Part shown: one piece after another, positions 49,101-63,000 of the stretch
How the letters are laid out: each line of letters starts with the position of its first letter
Position numbering within the stretch: position 1 is the first letter of the stretch
Assembly (NCBI GenBank): GCA_905250125.1
Contig: CAJNOL010000533.1
Location: 1-64,000, forward strand
Source: Rotaria sordida
Taxonomy: Eukaryota > Rotifera > Eurotatoria > Philodinida > Philodinidae
Direction of reading: 5' to 3'
DNA length: 64,000 bases
Notes under the pieces: generated by a model
The model's input: only the letters and a program-made list of their open reading frames with translations
What the model was told of the DNA's origin: nothing
Database searches by the model: none
Translations under genes and position numbers: made by a program

Positions 49101-51848
49101 ATGTATAAACTAACAAATAAAATTTGCTATAGAATTCTTTGTCTTTTAAGTTTTTTATTTATTTGTAATATAACTGGTACTTTTGTTCCAAATAGAGTTG
49201 ATTATGATGCATATGGTATCAAAATAGCTATGAATGAAGATTTTCTTGTATTAGCTCAAAATAAAAATGATCCTCCAAGTTTTTTAATACAATTTGCACC
49301 CTATAATGATACTCAAACATCATTACAATGTTCTACTTACTATCCACAAATGACAGAGACTTTTATTTATACTGTTGTCGTTGGTAAAAAACAAAATAAA
49401 GATCACATACATTTTTATTTTGCTGGTGAATCAACAAATAATAAAAGTGGAATATTTGTTGGTATAGCAATATATAATAATAATAATACAAATAGTAATT
49501 CATCATTATTATGTCATACAAGTTTTACATATTATCTTCAATATTTTTTTAATTATCAACATCAAGAATATTATATACTTGGTGTTGAACCAAATGGTTA
49601 TTTTACATATGGATTTTCCAATGAATTTATATTTATATTTGATTCACGAAATACGACAATTTTAGAATTATGGAATGGAAATTTAACATGGCCAAATCAT
49701 ACATTTATTCCTCATGCTGTTGATATTTCAGAAAATTTTGGTGTTATATCAGGATTTATTTATAATGGTATAAATTCGACAGTAAAATATAGTCCAATGA
49801 TTTATCTTATTAATTTTAATTCATCAAATAAACATCCAATTGTTGTTAATCAATATAACCCTATTGCTACTCCTAATACATGGCAAGATTTATTAACAAA
49901 TGCTGATGCTAATTTATATTCAGCAAAATATGATATGTCTGTTAGTATTAATGAAAATGGACATGTTTTAGTTGGTATGCAATTTATTAATAGAGTATTC
50001 TTATTTCATGTTAATAAAATCAAACCAACAGAATTATATTTTATTAGTAGACATACAAATGGTAGAACATTAGGAAATGGAAAAAATATTGCTTGGTTAG
50101 AAAATGGTATAGCTGCTTTAATAGTCAATGTTTATACACTTGATTATGAATGGTCATCGTCACAAATTCATATTTATGATATTCAAACAAATGGTTATAA
50201 TTCAACTATTACTCCTCTATCAATTTTTCCAAATAATCATCAAAAATTACCTCACAGTCTTGATCCAATATTTCTAAATATCGTTTCATCACCATCATCA
50301 TTAGCATTACTTGATAATAAAGGACATATACTTATATTTCTTCCAACATTACCAGGCTATTATTTATCGATAAAAGATACAGAAACAATACCATTGATTA
50401 CAACATCACAAGCATGTATGCCAGGAACATATAAAAATCAAACAGGAATTCATGATTGTACACTTTGTCCAAGTGGAACAAAAAATCCTGGCAATTCTAA
50501 TACTTTTTGTATTCCATGTTCATCAAATTCATTTTGTCCTCTTGCTTCTGTAAATGAAGTACCTCAATCAGCATTAAAAGCTATAATTCAAGCTGTACCA
50601 TATCCTAAATCACCAGAAAGTATTACATTTGATGAAATTCTCATTGGAAATATGTTTAGTATAAGATCAAGTCATTGTATGTTTATTTCACCATTATTTT
50701 GGACATTAATTGTAGGCAGTTTTGCTTTAATTGTCATGATTATAATGGGATGTTTAAAATATTTTACAAGAAATTCACGAGGACACAAACTAAGAAATTT
50801 AATAAAATTAATATTTCGACATACAGATTTAATTGGTGAAGGTGAATTATGGGTTGGTGGTTTAGTATCATTATGTGTTATTGTATTAATTTGTTTTGCT
50901 TGTATATTTAGTGAAAATTTTATACAACAATATCCTATAGAAACATCATCAAATTCATATTTTGATTGTGATACATCAATAAGAAATGCAAAATTTGAAA
51001 CAAGTGTACAATCATTAGCAATACCATTTACAGATTCTAATCAAAAAATGTTTGATTTATTCAAAAATCAAGAATTTCTTTTAAATATTGATTTTATAAA
51101 TACAGTAATTAAATGTGATTCTATATCAATTGAAGCTCTATTTGGTATAACATGGTCAACAATACGTTGGTTAAATTGTGATAATATTAATTATACATTA
51201 TCATTATCGATACCTTTACCTTATCAACATTTATCTGTACAAGTTTTTATTGAAGATATTAAAACAATTGGTGCTTTACGTATTGGTCTTTATGGACATG
51301 AAATTAAAAATGGAAGTTATTTATTAAAAGAATTAAATTTTTATGAAGCATTTTTTAAAAATGGTTTAATATTAGCAAGATATTTACCTATTGCACTTTC
51401 AATAACAAAAGTTATTAATGAAACATTATCAATTAAAGGTTCAGAATCAAATTTTGATGGTATTTATATTCCAACATTTACTGTTGATTATAATAGTTTA
51501 TTTTTTACAGCTGATCAATTTATTCGTTCAATATTAACATTCACAAGATTAATTGTTATTATTAGTGAAACTCCATATTATGTTAAAAATTTACAACAAC
51601 CAATAGCTAAACCATCAGAAATTATTTTTCAAAATCTTTTATTTATAACTGTATGTTTAGAATTATTTGGTCTTATGTTTTTATCATATAAACTTTTTTT
51701 TAAACCATTGTATTATTTTCTTATAAAGAGAATGTTTATGGATCGTCAAAAAAATATTAATAATAAACAAACCGATGATTATTGTACATATAAACACAAA
51801 CAATCTAGTGGTATTTATATAGAAATGAATCATACATCATATTTTTAA
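49101..51848 (+). CDS. 915-residue secreted-type membrane protein with Cys-rich module, unrecognised family
   Basis: A single uninterrupted exon, unusual beside the intron-rich neighbours. Residues about 10-27 are a signal peptide. Residues 30-430 are an extracellular region rich in aromatic/Asn residues with many Asn-x-Ser/Thr sites and strand-like repeats that could be a beta-propeller (inference). Residues 438-480 carry Cys-x-x-Gly-Thr-Tyr ... Cys-Thr-Leu-Cys-Pro-Ser-Gly-Thr ... Cys-x-x-Cys, as in the ephrin-receptor-like GCC2/GCC3 module. TM segments are near 530-553 and 580-603, then a second non-membrane domain with four cysteines (about 615-830), a last TM at about 842-865 and a short basic tail. 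The topology with an external domain between TM2 and TM3 is inference. An acceptor-like TCTGTTTTAG at about 49064 suggests a 5' UTR intron. Function unknown. Confidence 0.8.
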   Translation: MYKLTNKICYRILCLLSFLFICNITGTFVPNRVDYDAYGIKIAMNEDFLVLAQNKNDPPSFLIQFAPYNDTQTSLQCSTYYPQMTETFIYTVVVGKKQNKDHIHFYFAGESTNNKSGIFVGIAIYNNNNTNSNSSLLCHTSFTYYLQYFFNYQHQEYYILGVEPNGYFTYGFSNEFIFIFDSRNTTILELWNGNLTWPNHTFIPHAVDISENFGVISGFIYNGINSTVKYSPMIYLINFNSSNKHPIVVNQYNPIATPNTWQDLLTNADANLYSAKYDMSVSINENGHVLVGMQFINRVFLFHVNKIKPTELYFISRHTNGRTLGNGKNIAWLENGIAALIVNVYTLDYEWSSSQIHIYDIQTNGYNSTITPLSIFPNNHQKLPHSLDPIFLNIVSSPSSLALLDNKGHILIFLPTLPGYYLSIKDTETIPLITTSQACMPGTYKNQTGIHDCTLCPSGTKNPGNSNTFCIPCSSNSFCPLASVNEVPQSALKAIIQAVPYPKSPESITFDEILIGNMFSIRSSHCMFISPLFWTLIVGSFALIVMIIMGCLKYFTRNSRGHKLRNLIKLIFRHTDLIGEGELWVGGLVSLCVIVLICFACIFSENFIQQYPIETSSNSYFDCDTSIRNAKFETSVQSLAIPFTDSNQKMFDLFKNQEFLLNIDFINTVIKCDSISIEALFGITWSTIRWLNCDNINYTLSLSIPLPYQHLSVQVFIEDIKTIGALRIGLYGHEIKNGSYLLKELNFYEAFFKNGLILARYLPIALSITKVINETLSIKGSESNFDGIYIPTFTVDYNSLFFTADQFIRSILTFTRLIVIISETPYYVKNLQQPIAKPSEIIFQNLLFITVCLELFGLMFLSYKLFFKPLYYFLIKRMFMDRQKNINNKQTDDYCTYKHKQSSGIYIEMNHTSYF

Positions 51849-51952
51849 AAAAGAATTGTTTCGTTTATTTTGAATTTTTTATTTTGTTTAAAAATGTATT
51901 ATAATTAATCTGGTGTTTATAATATAAAATAAAAATGTGATTGTAAATTAAC

Positions 51953-51958
51953 AATAAA
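51953..51958 (+). terminator. polyadenylation signal of the 915-residue gene
   Basis: AATAAA about 105 bp after the stop. Confidence 0.45.
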
Positions 51959-51989
51959 GAATTTGCTTTAACCGAAATCTAACTCATCA

Positions 51990-54040
51990 CTTTCTTCTAG
52001 AATCATCTTGATACTAATTGTTTTTTTTTTAATGAACCAAAACTTTGAAATAGAATATCTAAATACAGATTTGAAAAGTTTTCAAAACTAATAAGTGACA
52101 AGAAGCAGATTTAAACTTTATTATAATATTCAAAGCAGACAATCTATTAGACATGATGAGAACATGTGGCATTGCTTGTACTTGATTAATATTGTCATTG
52201 AATATTGCTATGAATGCTCGTCTAGAATCCACAACTGTTACATTCTAGACAGTTGTTCTTGTGACAGTTGCTTGTCAGTAATACTTCCTCCCATATAAGC
52301 ACTGAATAGAACTCTTATTGATTACAAGTACAATAGATTGATTTATTGAAATAAGGTGTAGAAATCAACAGTAGAATAATATTTTAGTAATTATATAAAT
52401 AATAACAATATTATGTAATTAAAAGTTTCTTTTTTTCTTGTGTAGCTGTCTCTTGTCTCATCTTGATTTTTTATTCCACTGTTAAGCGTTTATTATAATT
52501 TTATAGATCTGTTGCACACTTATACACAGCAACTATCATTTACCAATAGTGATTTATTTAATTGTTCTTATTCGCTTAGTTATAAAAGAAATAGCATATT
52601 GATTCTGACAACAGTAGCAGTCATCATAGTTTTCATTTTGGTACTGATCACAAGCGAGAGGAAGTAGAAAAATGATCGCATGTGCTTATAAATATTGCGA
52701 AATACTTATTAACGACAATCCTTTGTTAGAAGGATTTATAAATTAATAGAAAGGATGCAAAGGATTACGAAGAAGTCGACAAAAAAGAGAAGAAGATGAT
52801 GATGATATCAATATAGCAGAAGACGATAACCTTGAATAACTTTCATCAAACACAAATACCAGGAATAGCACTTTTGGACTTGGTAATTAGAGTATTTGAT
52901 AGACATTAAAAATGTTAATTTTCTGTATAAGTCAGTTATTATCTATGTGAAATATATAAATTTGAACAATGTATGTCACACGTTTTTTGCATACATATTT
53001 TCTTTCAATCTTGTCATAAATCCGATTTGATGATCTGTTACTAATATTATACTATTATATAGTCTACACTGTCCTCTAGCAAACATCCAAGTAAAATAAC
53101 AAACAAAAGCTTCAAAAAGAGTGATTAAACAAGCCATTCCTCAGTCTCAATTTGAGACCAAAGGACTATAGTGTGCGGATGTTACCGAAGAGAAGACTAA
53201 TATCATGCAAACAATATAGCATTCAATCAGGCTAGTCCTGACAGTATTTCGATGTTAAGAAGAAAGTGTCAAACAACAAAAACCAAGGACAGTTCCGAGA
53301 ACTTTTTGATCATCCTATATACAAGATTATAAAAGTATCTAAACTAATCCAACTGCCATTTGCAAAATAATATGGAATAGTACAAAATACAATCAATCTC
53401 AAAAGTTTAAAATTACTTTACAATACAATTCTCTTATTGCATATTTACTTATCAAAAACATCGATATCAATTGCAAATATCTAATAAATCAAAATAATTA
53501 TTATTTGAATGCTTTGATATTTTGTCAAAATAGATTTAAAAATTGATTCAATAGAGTAATATTTATTAAATTTATTTTTATTATAAATTCATTAATCTTA
53601 ATCAATACTAGTTCGTAAAAGTCTTTTTTAAAACTTATGTTATCAAACAATTTCTCCTCACGAAAAATACATTTGAACAATAATGATGATGATAAATTCT
53701 TTCCCAAACACGAATTATTTTTTAACAAGACTAAATACGATCGACTTACAAAAATATCCAAGTAGGGATTAGCAAATAGAATAATAAATTTAAAATGAAA
53801 AAAAAAACCGAAAGAAGAAAAGAAAGAAATCAAAACTGGGGTCAACAAGGAATAAGATCAAAACAGAAAACAAACAAACAAACAAAAAAAAACAAACAAA
53901 AATACGGGAAGCACACACATAAGAAATACAAAAGACAAGAAAAAAAGAAGAAGAAACGCATAAGTTTTTATGAGATTGATTTTTCTACATATTTCATAGT
54001 CTATATACATATAAACTTGAGTTTAATGACACATACATAT
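51990..54040. other. convergent intergenic region
   Basis: Lies between the 3' ends of the 915-residue gene and slit. It holds a Lys-rich, CAAA-repeat low-complexity stretch (53790-53960) and a possible short acidic relic near 52770-52840. No gene is supported. Confidence 0.4.
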
Positions 54041-54044
54041 AGAA

Positions 54045-57000
54045 CTAACAAACAGTATTTGAACAAGTACATCGTTTAAAAAAGTCAAGTGACTGTCTAT
54101 AAGAAAAACCACTCGCACATGTCATGCGAAAAAATCGTCGTTTTGGTTCAACTGGTTTACAACATGATGTTTGTGTACCATTATTTAATGATGAACATAA
54201 ACCTGAACATTTTGTCATACGTAAACGTCTCTTACTTGTACATTTTGTTAATGGATCAATATAAAATCCTTTTTCAATAATTAAATCACATGAATTTATT
54301 AATGGTAATGCAATTGATGTTGTTATAGCTAAAGAAAATATTTTTTTTTTTAGTTTGTAATTAAATTTTACAAAAAAGAAAAAGAAAAGATTATTTACGT
54401 TGACTACAAGTTAATCCTGTATAACCTTCATGACATATACATTTATAATCTAAACCATCAAGACGACATTGACCATGTTGACATGTAGAAGTTGCACATG
54501 ATAATTGATTACGTTCATTAGTTTCACAACCAGGTAAAACTTTATGACGATAATCAACATTAGCAAAATTTATTGGATCATCATTTATATACAATGCATG
54601 AATACAACCTTGAAAACGAGAAAAAATAAAATTCAATGGATAAACAAAATTTTTCGATCGGAAAGTTTTTCGACATGATGTTTGTTCACTTTTGATCCTA
54701 TAGAAAGTACTTCCGATGAGTTAAGACTAGAACTTTGCCATGTTTTTGAATATTGTTTTAGTTTTTGTTCAAGGATAATGAGGGATTCAATATTGTTTTA
54801 TTGCTTACCTTGAAATGATATTGCTTCTCGTATATGCCATAATTGTAAAGCTCTAGCTGTTAAATCATTTGGTAAACCACCTATATATAATGCATGTATA
54901 TCACTTGTATTTAAATAAGCATTTTGACCACGATTATTTATATAACGTGTATAACCACGATCAACAGTTAAACTAAAATTTTGTCCAATACTAATTAATT
55001 GTAATTCATGAACTTTTCCTAAAAAAAACAGATCAGAACATTGAATTTATTGTGAAACACAATATAAAAGGATGACACAGAAATCTACATCATATCTAAA
55101 AACCGAGGCAGGAGTGGCATTTTCTTTTTAATTTATTTCGTAATAAAATTTACGCGAATTATTTAAGTTTAAAAAGAATTTATATTATCAGCATCACAAT
55201 GGAATTTACTAAGGTTTTAGTTAGATCGATTTGTTTTTAGGATAAATTTTGATCAAAATTCATTACGATTTAATGAATATGAAATAGGGTAATAAAACAA
55301 ACGGTATCTTAGAAAGAATGAGTCTGTCAACGATTAAATTCCTTCTTTCCACTTTTCAGTATTTGATATACATTCATTTTTAAAAATTTCTAGTAATAGA
55401 GTTTAATAGCTGGTAGGATTATGACGCGGACGATGTGCGTCTCTGTCGTGACAGACATTGTTGATATACGATACAGGATCTACTTAAAACTGTTTCTGAT
55501 TGACAATTAAGATAGATTATCCAATCTTAATTGTTTTCGAATTGGATTCATATCGATTTTAGTTGGTTCTGATAAATCTTTCAATCAAGATCAATGAAGA
55601 TAATAATTTAAGTTGTGGATATATATATATATATTTATATATACTATTCGTATCTCGTGAAATGACTATCTACAATTTAAATTCATAAATTATTCTATAA
55701 TGCAAAACTGATCGATCTATTCCAAGCATACGAGAGAGAAGAGCTCGTCAATGTATAAATGACCATCAAATCAGATCGTACGGTTAAAAACTTTTCTTGC
55801 GAAGAAACAACGTCTGTCGTGGTGTGATTTTTCTTTCCCGTCTTTCTTTATTACTAGATATGTCACTTAATCTTTCAGCATATATTTATTTCGCTTATCT
55901 TAATCCATTGATAGATAAGAGTGAAATTAAAAATGAGACAAATCCAGAAAAAATTAAGTTAGGATCAGTTTAGGAAGACATCAATTACAGATCGTATATT
56001 AATAACGTCTTAGTATAATATATGAACTACTTTCTTATTGCAGGGAAAAATACTCCTGTCGTGCGACTGCCTATTGGCAAATTTGATAGTCCGATATTTT
56101 CCTTACAACTATGACTAGCTGTAGCTCTGGATAGAAGGTCGATCTGACACAGACTTTCTGCATTCAATCACTTCAGCTCTCTACATATTGACAAACCACA
56201 TACTATTCTCAAGAGTAGATGTATGTCACAACTTAGTCAGCATGCTATCGCACGGATGATCCGAGATAAACAGTCATTAGTGATTTGTTCAGGATCGTTC
56301 CATGATTGGTGGTACCGACATTCAAATACAATACATATCGGATACATACTGCATAGCCTAGCCACTCCAGCAATGACGAGTCAGAAGATTAAGTAAAAGG
56401 ATGATGCAAAAATGTGTCCCAAAATCGATAGAATACAACAATCTCTCTATGATTATCAACATCAACTATATCGTATTTATACATTTCAATCCCGTAGGAA
56501 TTACGTTAACAGCTTGTGTTTTATTATTATATTATTTTCTTACCATCATTAACAGTATCATAACTAAACATAACTGAACCCGGTGAATTTCCAACATCAT
56601 AACTAACACGTATTCTACCCATAAAAATTTCAGCAACTAAATGTCCCAAATGACCAAAATAAACTAAAACACCACTATTATGTATTGTACTAAATACAAT
56701 TGTAATATTTGAACGTGGATATACATTTGGTTTAGGTAATTTCATATATGAATCATTTGTTATTGAATGTATACTTTTTAACATAACACAACGATCACCA
56801 ATAAAACCTGGATAACAACGACAACGAAGAATATTTAATGATTCTTCATAACAAATACCATTATTTGAACAAATATCCGGTGAACATCGTGTTGGAGATA
56901 TATTAGTTATATTTTTCATAAATGATGATTTTAATTGTGGTGCGATTTCACAATATTTTCCACTGAAACCAACATCACATTTACATGTATAACCATTAAG

Positions 57001-60000
57001 ACCATCAACACATACACCAAATTGACATACATGATTTGAACAATCATTTAAATTTTCCGTACAATTTATTCCTCCCCAACCTAATGAACATTCACATCTA
57101 AAATAATATTTTTTTTTTAAGAATAATTCCTTAAAAAAAAACAATTGAAAATAATCTTACTTATAACCATTATTTGTTGTTAAACAACGTGCATTATTTT
57201 GACATGGATTTAAATTTACATCACACCAATTTAATTTTGCTTCGCAATATTTTCCTATAAACAATTTAAAATTCTTTCATTTTTGTTCTATTATGTTTTG
57301 TTTTTCTACTTACCAGTAAATAATGGTAAACAATTACATGAATAATCATTTATTTTATCAATACATGTTCCATTATTTTGACATCGATGTAAGATACAAT
57401 CATCAATATTAATTTCACATCGATATCCTGTAAAACCATGTAAACAATGACATTTAAAACGACCATCAGATAATGTTTGACATTGTCCTTGTTGTTTACA
57501 TGGATTATCAAAACAAGCATCAATTAATTTTTCACAACGTTCACCATGATAACCTGGTAAACAATGACATATAAATTTATCCATTGATATTCCACGACAT
57601 GAACCATTATTCGCACAAGGATTTTCTTCATTTAAACATGGATCACATTGTTGTTGATAACGATTTGATTCCGTTTCATCTAATTATTTCATTTTTCTTT
57701 TTACAAAAATTTAGAACAAAATTGAGAAATACATACTATTACATTGAAAAAAGAAGATAGGAGATGTGAGAAGCAGTTTATTTGCCATTTGAGGTGGACC
57801 AGCACATCGAGCAATACCTATTTAATTAATATACGTAATAATAGGAATTTTCAACAGAACAAATTATGTTAAGGAACCTACTCAAATATCACATTTTGAT
57901 TTTAATGTTTTTTTTGCCTGCAGATACTAATTAATATTCTAGTGAAAAAGTTTTTAAGACTTAACAGAGCTATTGAATTTTTCATATGTTTATTTGTTTG
58001 GAGTCGTACATGAGTTTCAAGCAAATAAACATACTAAAACTTTAATAGTTCCGTTAGTTCTCAAGAGAAACTCAAATCCTTTTTTTGAAATTTTCACTAG
58101 AGTACTATGGAGTATCTATTGGCAAAAAAATCATCAAAATCACTAGAAAACATCCTGATAGGACTCTCTCTCGTTAGTTGTATTTTTGAATAACTTCAGA
58201 GTGAAACCAGCTATTGATCTATAGTCTTCGTTAATAATCAGATCAATTAAAAATTTTAAACCGTTTAAACAATGAATGCTTCAATTTCTCTCAAGTAACA
58301 ATAAAACTTTTCTTGTTTGATGTTCAAAAGAATAAGTAGAATTTATTCTTAGCGCATCAACAATACAAACTAGAAAGTTAGACTTTGTACAGACTGAAAG
58401 ACCTTGATATGTCTTATTGAATAGATGCATCAATTTCTGCATTTTCTACTCAAAAATATTTTTAATACAGATACTTCAAAGAATTAGAATAGGAGCCTAT
58501 ACAACAGAGTCCGTCAGGCTGGTCTCAGATCCGAAAATTTTGGACTCGGCAGGCTCTACTATAGAATATTAATAGGCAAAAACTAGAAATTAATTTCGAA
58601 TAACTAAAAATTCAATCGAACTCATTTTTTATATGAGAATTCTTACCAGGTTCAACATAATCCGTTTTAATCCATGATGATAACCAACCCAAATGGCAAT
58701 CACAATAAAGTGGATTACCTCCAAGTGCACTACAAATAAATAAATATCATTATTGTCATCCTTATAAAACTAAATTCTTCTACTTACACATGTGATAAAG
58801 CTGTAAGATCATTAAATGAACCTTCTGGTATAGTTGAAATTTCATTTCCATGTAATGATCTAACAAAAATGAAATAAGTTTTTTTGAGTCTTTTTTTAAA
58901 AAAAACACAAATTTCTATTTAAATACATACAAAATTCTTAAATTTTTTAAACCTTTAAATGATGCTGATTCTAAACAACGAATTTTATTATAAGATAATA
59001 TTAATGTTTCAAGTCGAGTTAAATTTAAAAATATATTTGCTGATATTGAACGTAATTTATTATAACTTAAATCAATTCTTATCAAATAAATAAGACGATT
59101 TGTTAATTCTAATGGTATTTCTTGTATATCATTTGCATCTAAATATAATTCTTCTGTATCTAATGGCATTTGTTCATATGGTATATTTTTTAAATGTGCA
59201 TGTGAACATCGTACAATATGATTATAACATGAACAATTTTGTGGACAATGATTTGGATACGATACATCACATGCATCGATTTCGGTAGCTTAAATAAAAT
59301 GAATATGATATTTGTTTGTTTCTTTTGTTTCGAATTAATTAATAAATTACTTACGATTACAAACAAAATCATCATCAGTTAAATTGACAATCTTAAAATT
59401 AAAAAGAAATTAATATTAAAAATGAGTTTATTTAAAAAAAAATACTTACAGGAATATTTCGTAGTTTTGTTGGTGACATACATCTAATGGATAAAAATAA
59501 ATTTGTAACAGAAAATTATTTACTATCCATTTCAAAATATAAGGTATTTCACTGTTTTTTTGAATAACTTCTGATAGAAATCTCGTAGAGATCTGCAGTT
59601 TTCACCACTCAAGAGAGAACATCGTAGGTCATCGAAATTTGATCGGTTAACAGTTGATCAATCAGGTAAATTCTAAGTGAAGATTTTCGAAAACGATATT
59701 CTGAATTTAGTTCTCTTTCGATTTAGACTTTTAATAGGACTAATCGATAGGAAGTATTTCTTTCTTTCTATCTACACAAAGCCGATATTTCTAGCATGTT
59801 CCATTCAAGAGTTATAAGAATTTTCCGGAGATCTCGATTTCAACTGATTGACATATGATCACCTGATAAAACAGCTAGGCAGGTGAAATTCGCCATACTG
59901 AGTCGAATGGATCTTCTCTCTTGGATGCGGAAAATCTCAGGTCTCTATGATGTTCTTATTAAAAGTTATCCAAAAAATAGTAGAGCACATTAAATTTTAA

Positions 60001-63000
60001 TCTATGGATAGTAGTATTACTTACCTAGGATATCCAGTAACAATTTTACTTTGTTTCAACCAACTTTTTAACCATTTCATATGACAATTACATACAAATG
60101 GATTTGATAAAAGATCCCTATTGAAAAGAAATATGAAAAGAAATTTATTTGAATAACTATTCTTACAAAGCTGATAATGATCGTAATCGATCAAATGAAC
60201 CTGGTGCAATACATTTAATACGATTATCATGTAATGATAATGTTTTAAGTGCATCCATATCAGAAAAAGTATCATTTTTAATATAAGTTAATTTATTTGT
60301 ACGTAACATTAATGTTCGAATATTTTTTAAACCATGAAATGTTTGTGGTGTTATTATATTTAAATTATTATCACTTAAAAATCTATTTTAATCGAATTAA
60401 AAATAAAATGAACGTTTTAAAAAGAAAATAAATATTAAATTTCTTACAATTCATTGAGTGAATCAGCTCCATCAAAAGCATCATCATCAATTTCTTCTAA
60501 TCGATTATTTCTTAAATCACTATTTAACAAAAACAAATATAGAAATTATTTATTTTTGTATAATTTATTTTCAATTACATACAGAGTACGAAGACTTCTT
60601 AAACGTCGAAAACTACCATCACGTGGAACTCGCTTGATTAAATTATCTTGTAGATGACTAAAAAAAAACAAATGAACAAAATTTCAATAAGAATATGAGT
60701 AAAATTAACAAAACCGAGACAGAACTATCGTAGATTTTACTTTCACTCCTTTTATAAGGATTATTTTTTTAAACAAATTCTCTTCTCATGAATATATGCA
60801 TATAAAAATATTGACTCTTTTACCTTATATCTAATAAAAATTAATTGTTTAGTTAACTAATGTTTAATTAATTAGTTAAGTAATTAACACTTAATTAGCT
60901 AACTAATTAAAAATTAATTAGAGAATAATTCGCTGACCTTATGATAGACAAGTTCAAGAATTTTAGAATAGATGTCATGACATGAACTATATCTATCAAC
61001 GGGGGGAAAGAGTTGATTCTTTTTTAATTTGATATCAATTTAATCGAAAAAAATCACTTATTCAAAGAAAGTTTGATTTTAAGTATATTCTTATAATTTA
61101 AGTCTATAGATAGAACTTGATTATTAAAAGAAACCGATTCGTATATTTAGAAGATGAGGTCTATCATAATAAGTACAAAAAGTGATGTTTGCAATTTAAA
61201 GTTGGTAGAAAATCAGAGAAATTTGCTTTCAGCTCTTTTCCCTTAAGATCTTTAGTGAATATTTTCAGTAAGATAGGAATTCTGAAAACAAGGTCTTCCA
61301 GAGATCTACTGATGTCCCAGAACGATATTTTTTGTTTCTAGTATCATCCGAAGATTGTCAATAAGAATTTGTATTATTTGGAATTGATATTAGTACTTCT
61401 CGTTCAGTTCCAAGAGAATCTTTCGTTTCTATATTCCTACTCGCTCAAGTTGCTAACAAAGAATAAATAAAAATGTTTTTATAAGGTTAAGTATGTCTAG
61501 GAATCCTTTACGTAGAGATTTTATAGTGTGAAGAGTCCTCTACACAAGTGCACTATTTAGTTTTCATAAATACTGTTTGAACTTCTAGTATTGGTAAACG
61601 AATACATGCATAGTAACAACATTTGTTCTTTTTTTTTTTTTGGTATCAAGTCACTAACGTTAGTTTTTCAATAATAACTCGGCGGAACAAAAGTTTATAG
61701 GACTGAGAGTAATTTTACATGACTCTGGTATAAAAAAATCAGCTAAAAGAAATTCTAGAGTCTAAACATATATATTTTTTTACTTTCTAAAATCACATCG
61801 TTAACAAATGAAACTGCCCATATTCTCTTCATTGGACAGATAAATCAATCGAAATCCTGATAATTAGTAACTCTCGAAAATCATTATTTCATTATTTGAA
61901 TGAAAATTAAACTTGTCTATTATTCAGAATTGATCCCGAGGAAGCAGGATCATCTCGAAGATCTTCTCTAGAAGATAAAATCTCAATAAAACATTTGAAA
62001 TAAATAAATCCAAACCGCACAGAAGTTTTCAGATAAACATATTATTCTCAATTTAAATTTCTTTACTTCTAAGTATTGATTTAATATAAATATATAAATT
62101 ACTCACAGTGCAGTAGTAAACGGTGGTATATCATTAGGTATTTCTTGTAATTGTAATCCACGACAAATAACAGTTGTACCATCACATGTACATCCTTTTG
62201 GACATTGTATTTCACATTGCGTACTATAAGCTGTTTGTTCATATTCCATTCGATCTAGTTAAAATAGAAAAATGAAATTCATTGCTTTTTTTCTCGATTA
62301 ATGAAAAAAAAAAGAATTGTTGAAAACAAACTTCGACATCGAAATCTTCGATCATTTAAAACACCAAATTTTCGTTTTGCCATACGTCTTGGTCCAGCAC
62401 AACGAACACCACTTGTTTCAATTGTTTTTTCACGTAAATAAGCATTTAACCAACGAAGATGACAATCACATATAAATGGATTACGAGCCAAATGTCTGTA
62501 AAATTTGTTTTTTCTTGGTTTTTAAACAATCAATCAATTAAAACTTACAATGTTTGAATACTTTTCAATGGTGTAAATGTATTATTAACTAATGTTTTAA
62601 GTTTATTATCATATAATGATAATAAACTTAATTTTTCTAATCCACGAAATGTATCACCACGTACACATACTAATTTATTTGCATTAAGCAATCTGTGTGT
62701 AAAAAAGAAAAATATAAAATAAAATTTCAATAAGCTTTATCTTTAAAATATTTTTCTAATAGAACAAAAAAAACAGCAGATTACAAAACAGTAAAAAGAA
62801 AAACAACAAGCAATTACAGCTAAGCTTACTCACAAGAGTTGTAGATGCGTGAATTCGTGATGAAATATACCAAATGGTAAATGCACAAGCTGATTGTTTG
62901 AGAGTATACTATATCCATAACCAATAAATAAGAATAGAATAGTTCATGCGTGTGATTATGTGAAACAAAAAAAATATTAAACTGTTTTCTAGCATGGGCG

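Noticed and set aside
52680..52840. Short frame ending in an Asp/Glu-rich tail
   Set aside because: Too short, no upstream exon found and no family resemblance.
53795..54079. 94-codon Lys-rich plus frame
   Set aside because: Low-complexity CAAA/AAG DNA overlapping the slit 3' end on the other strand.
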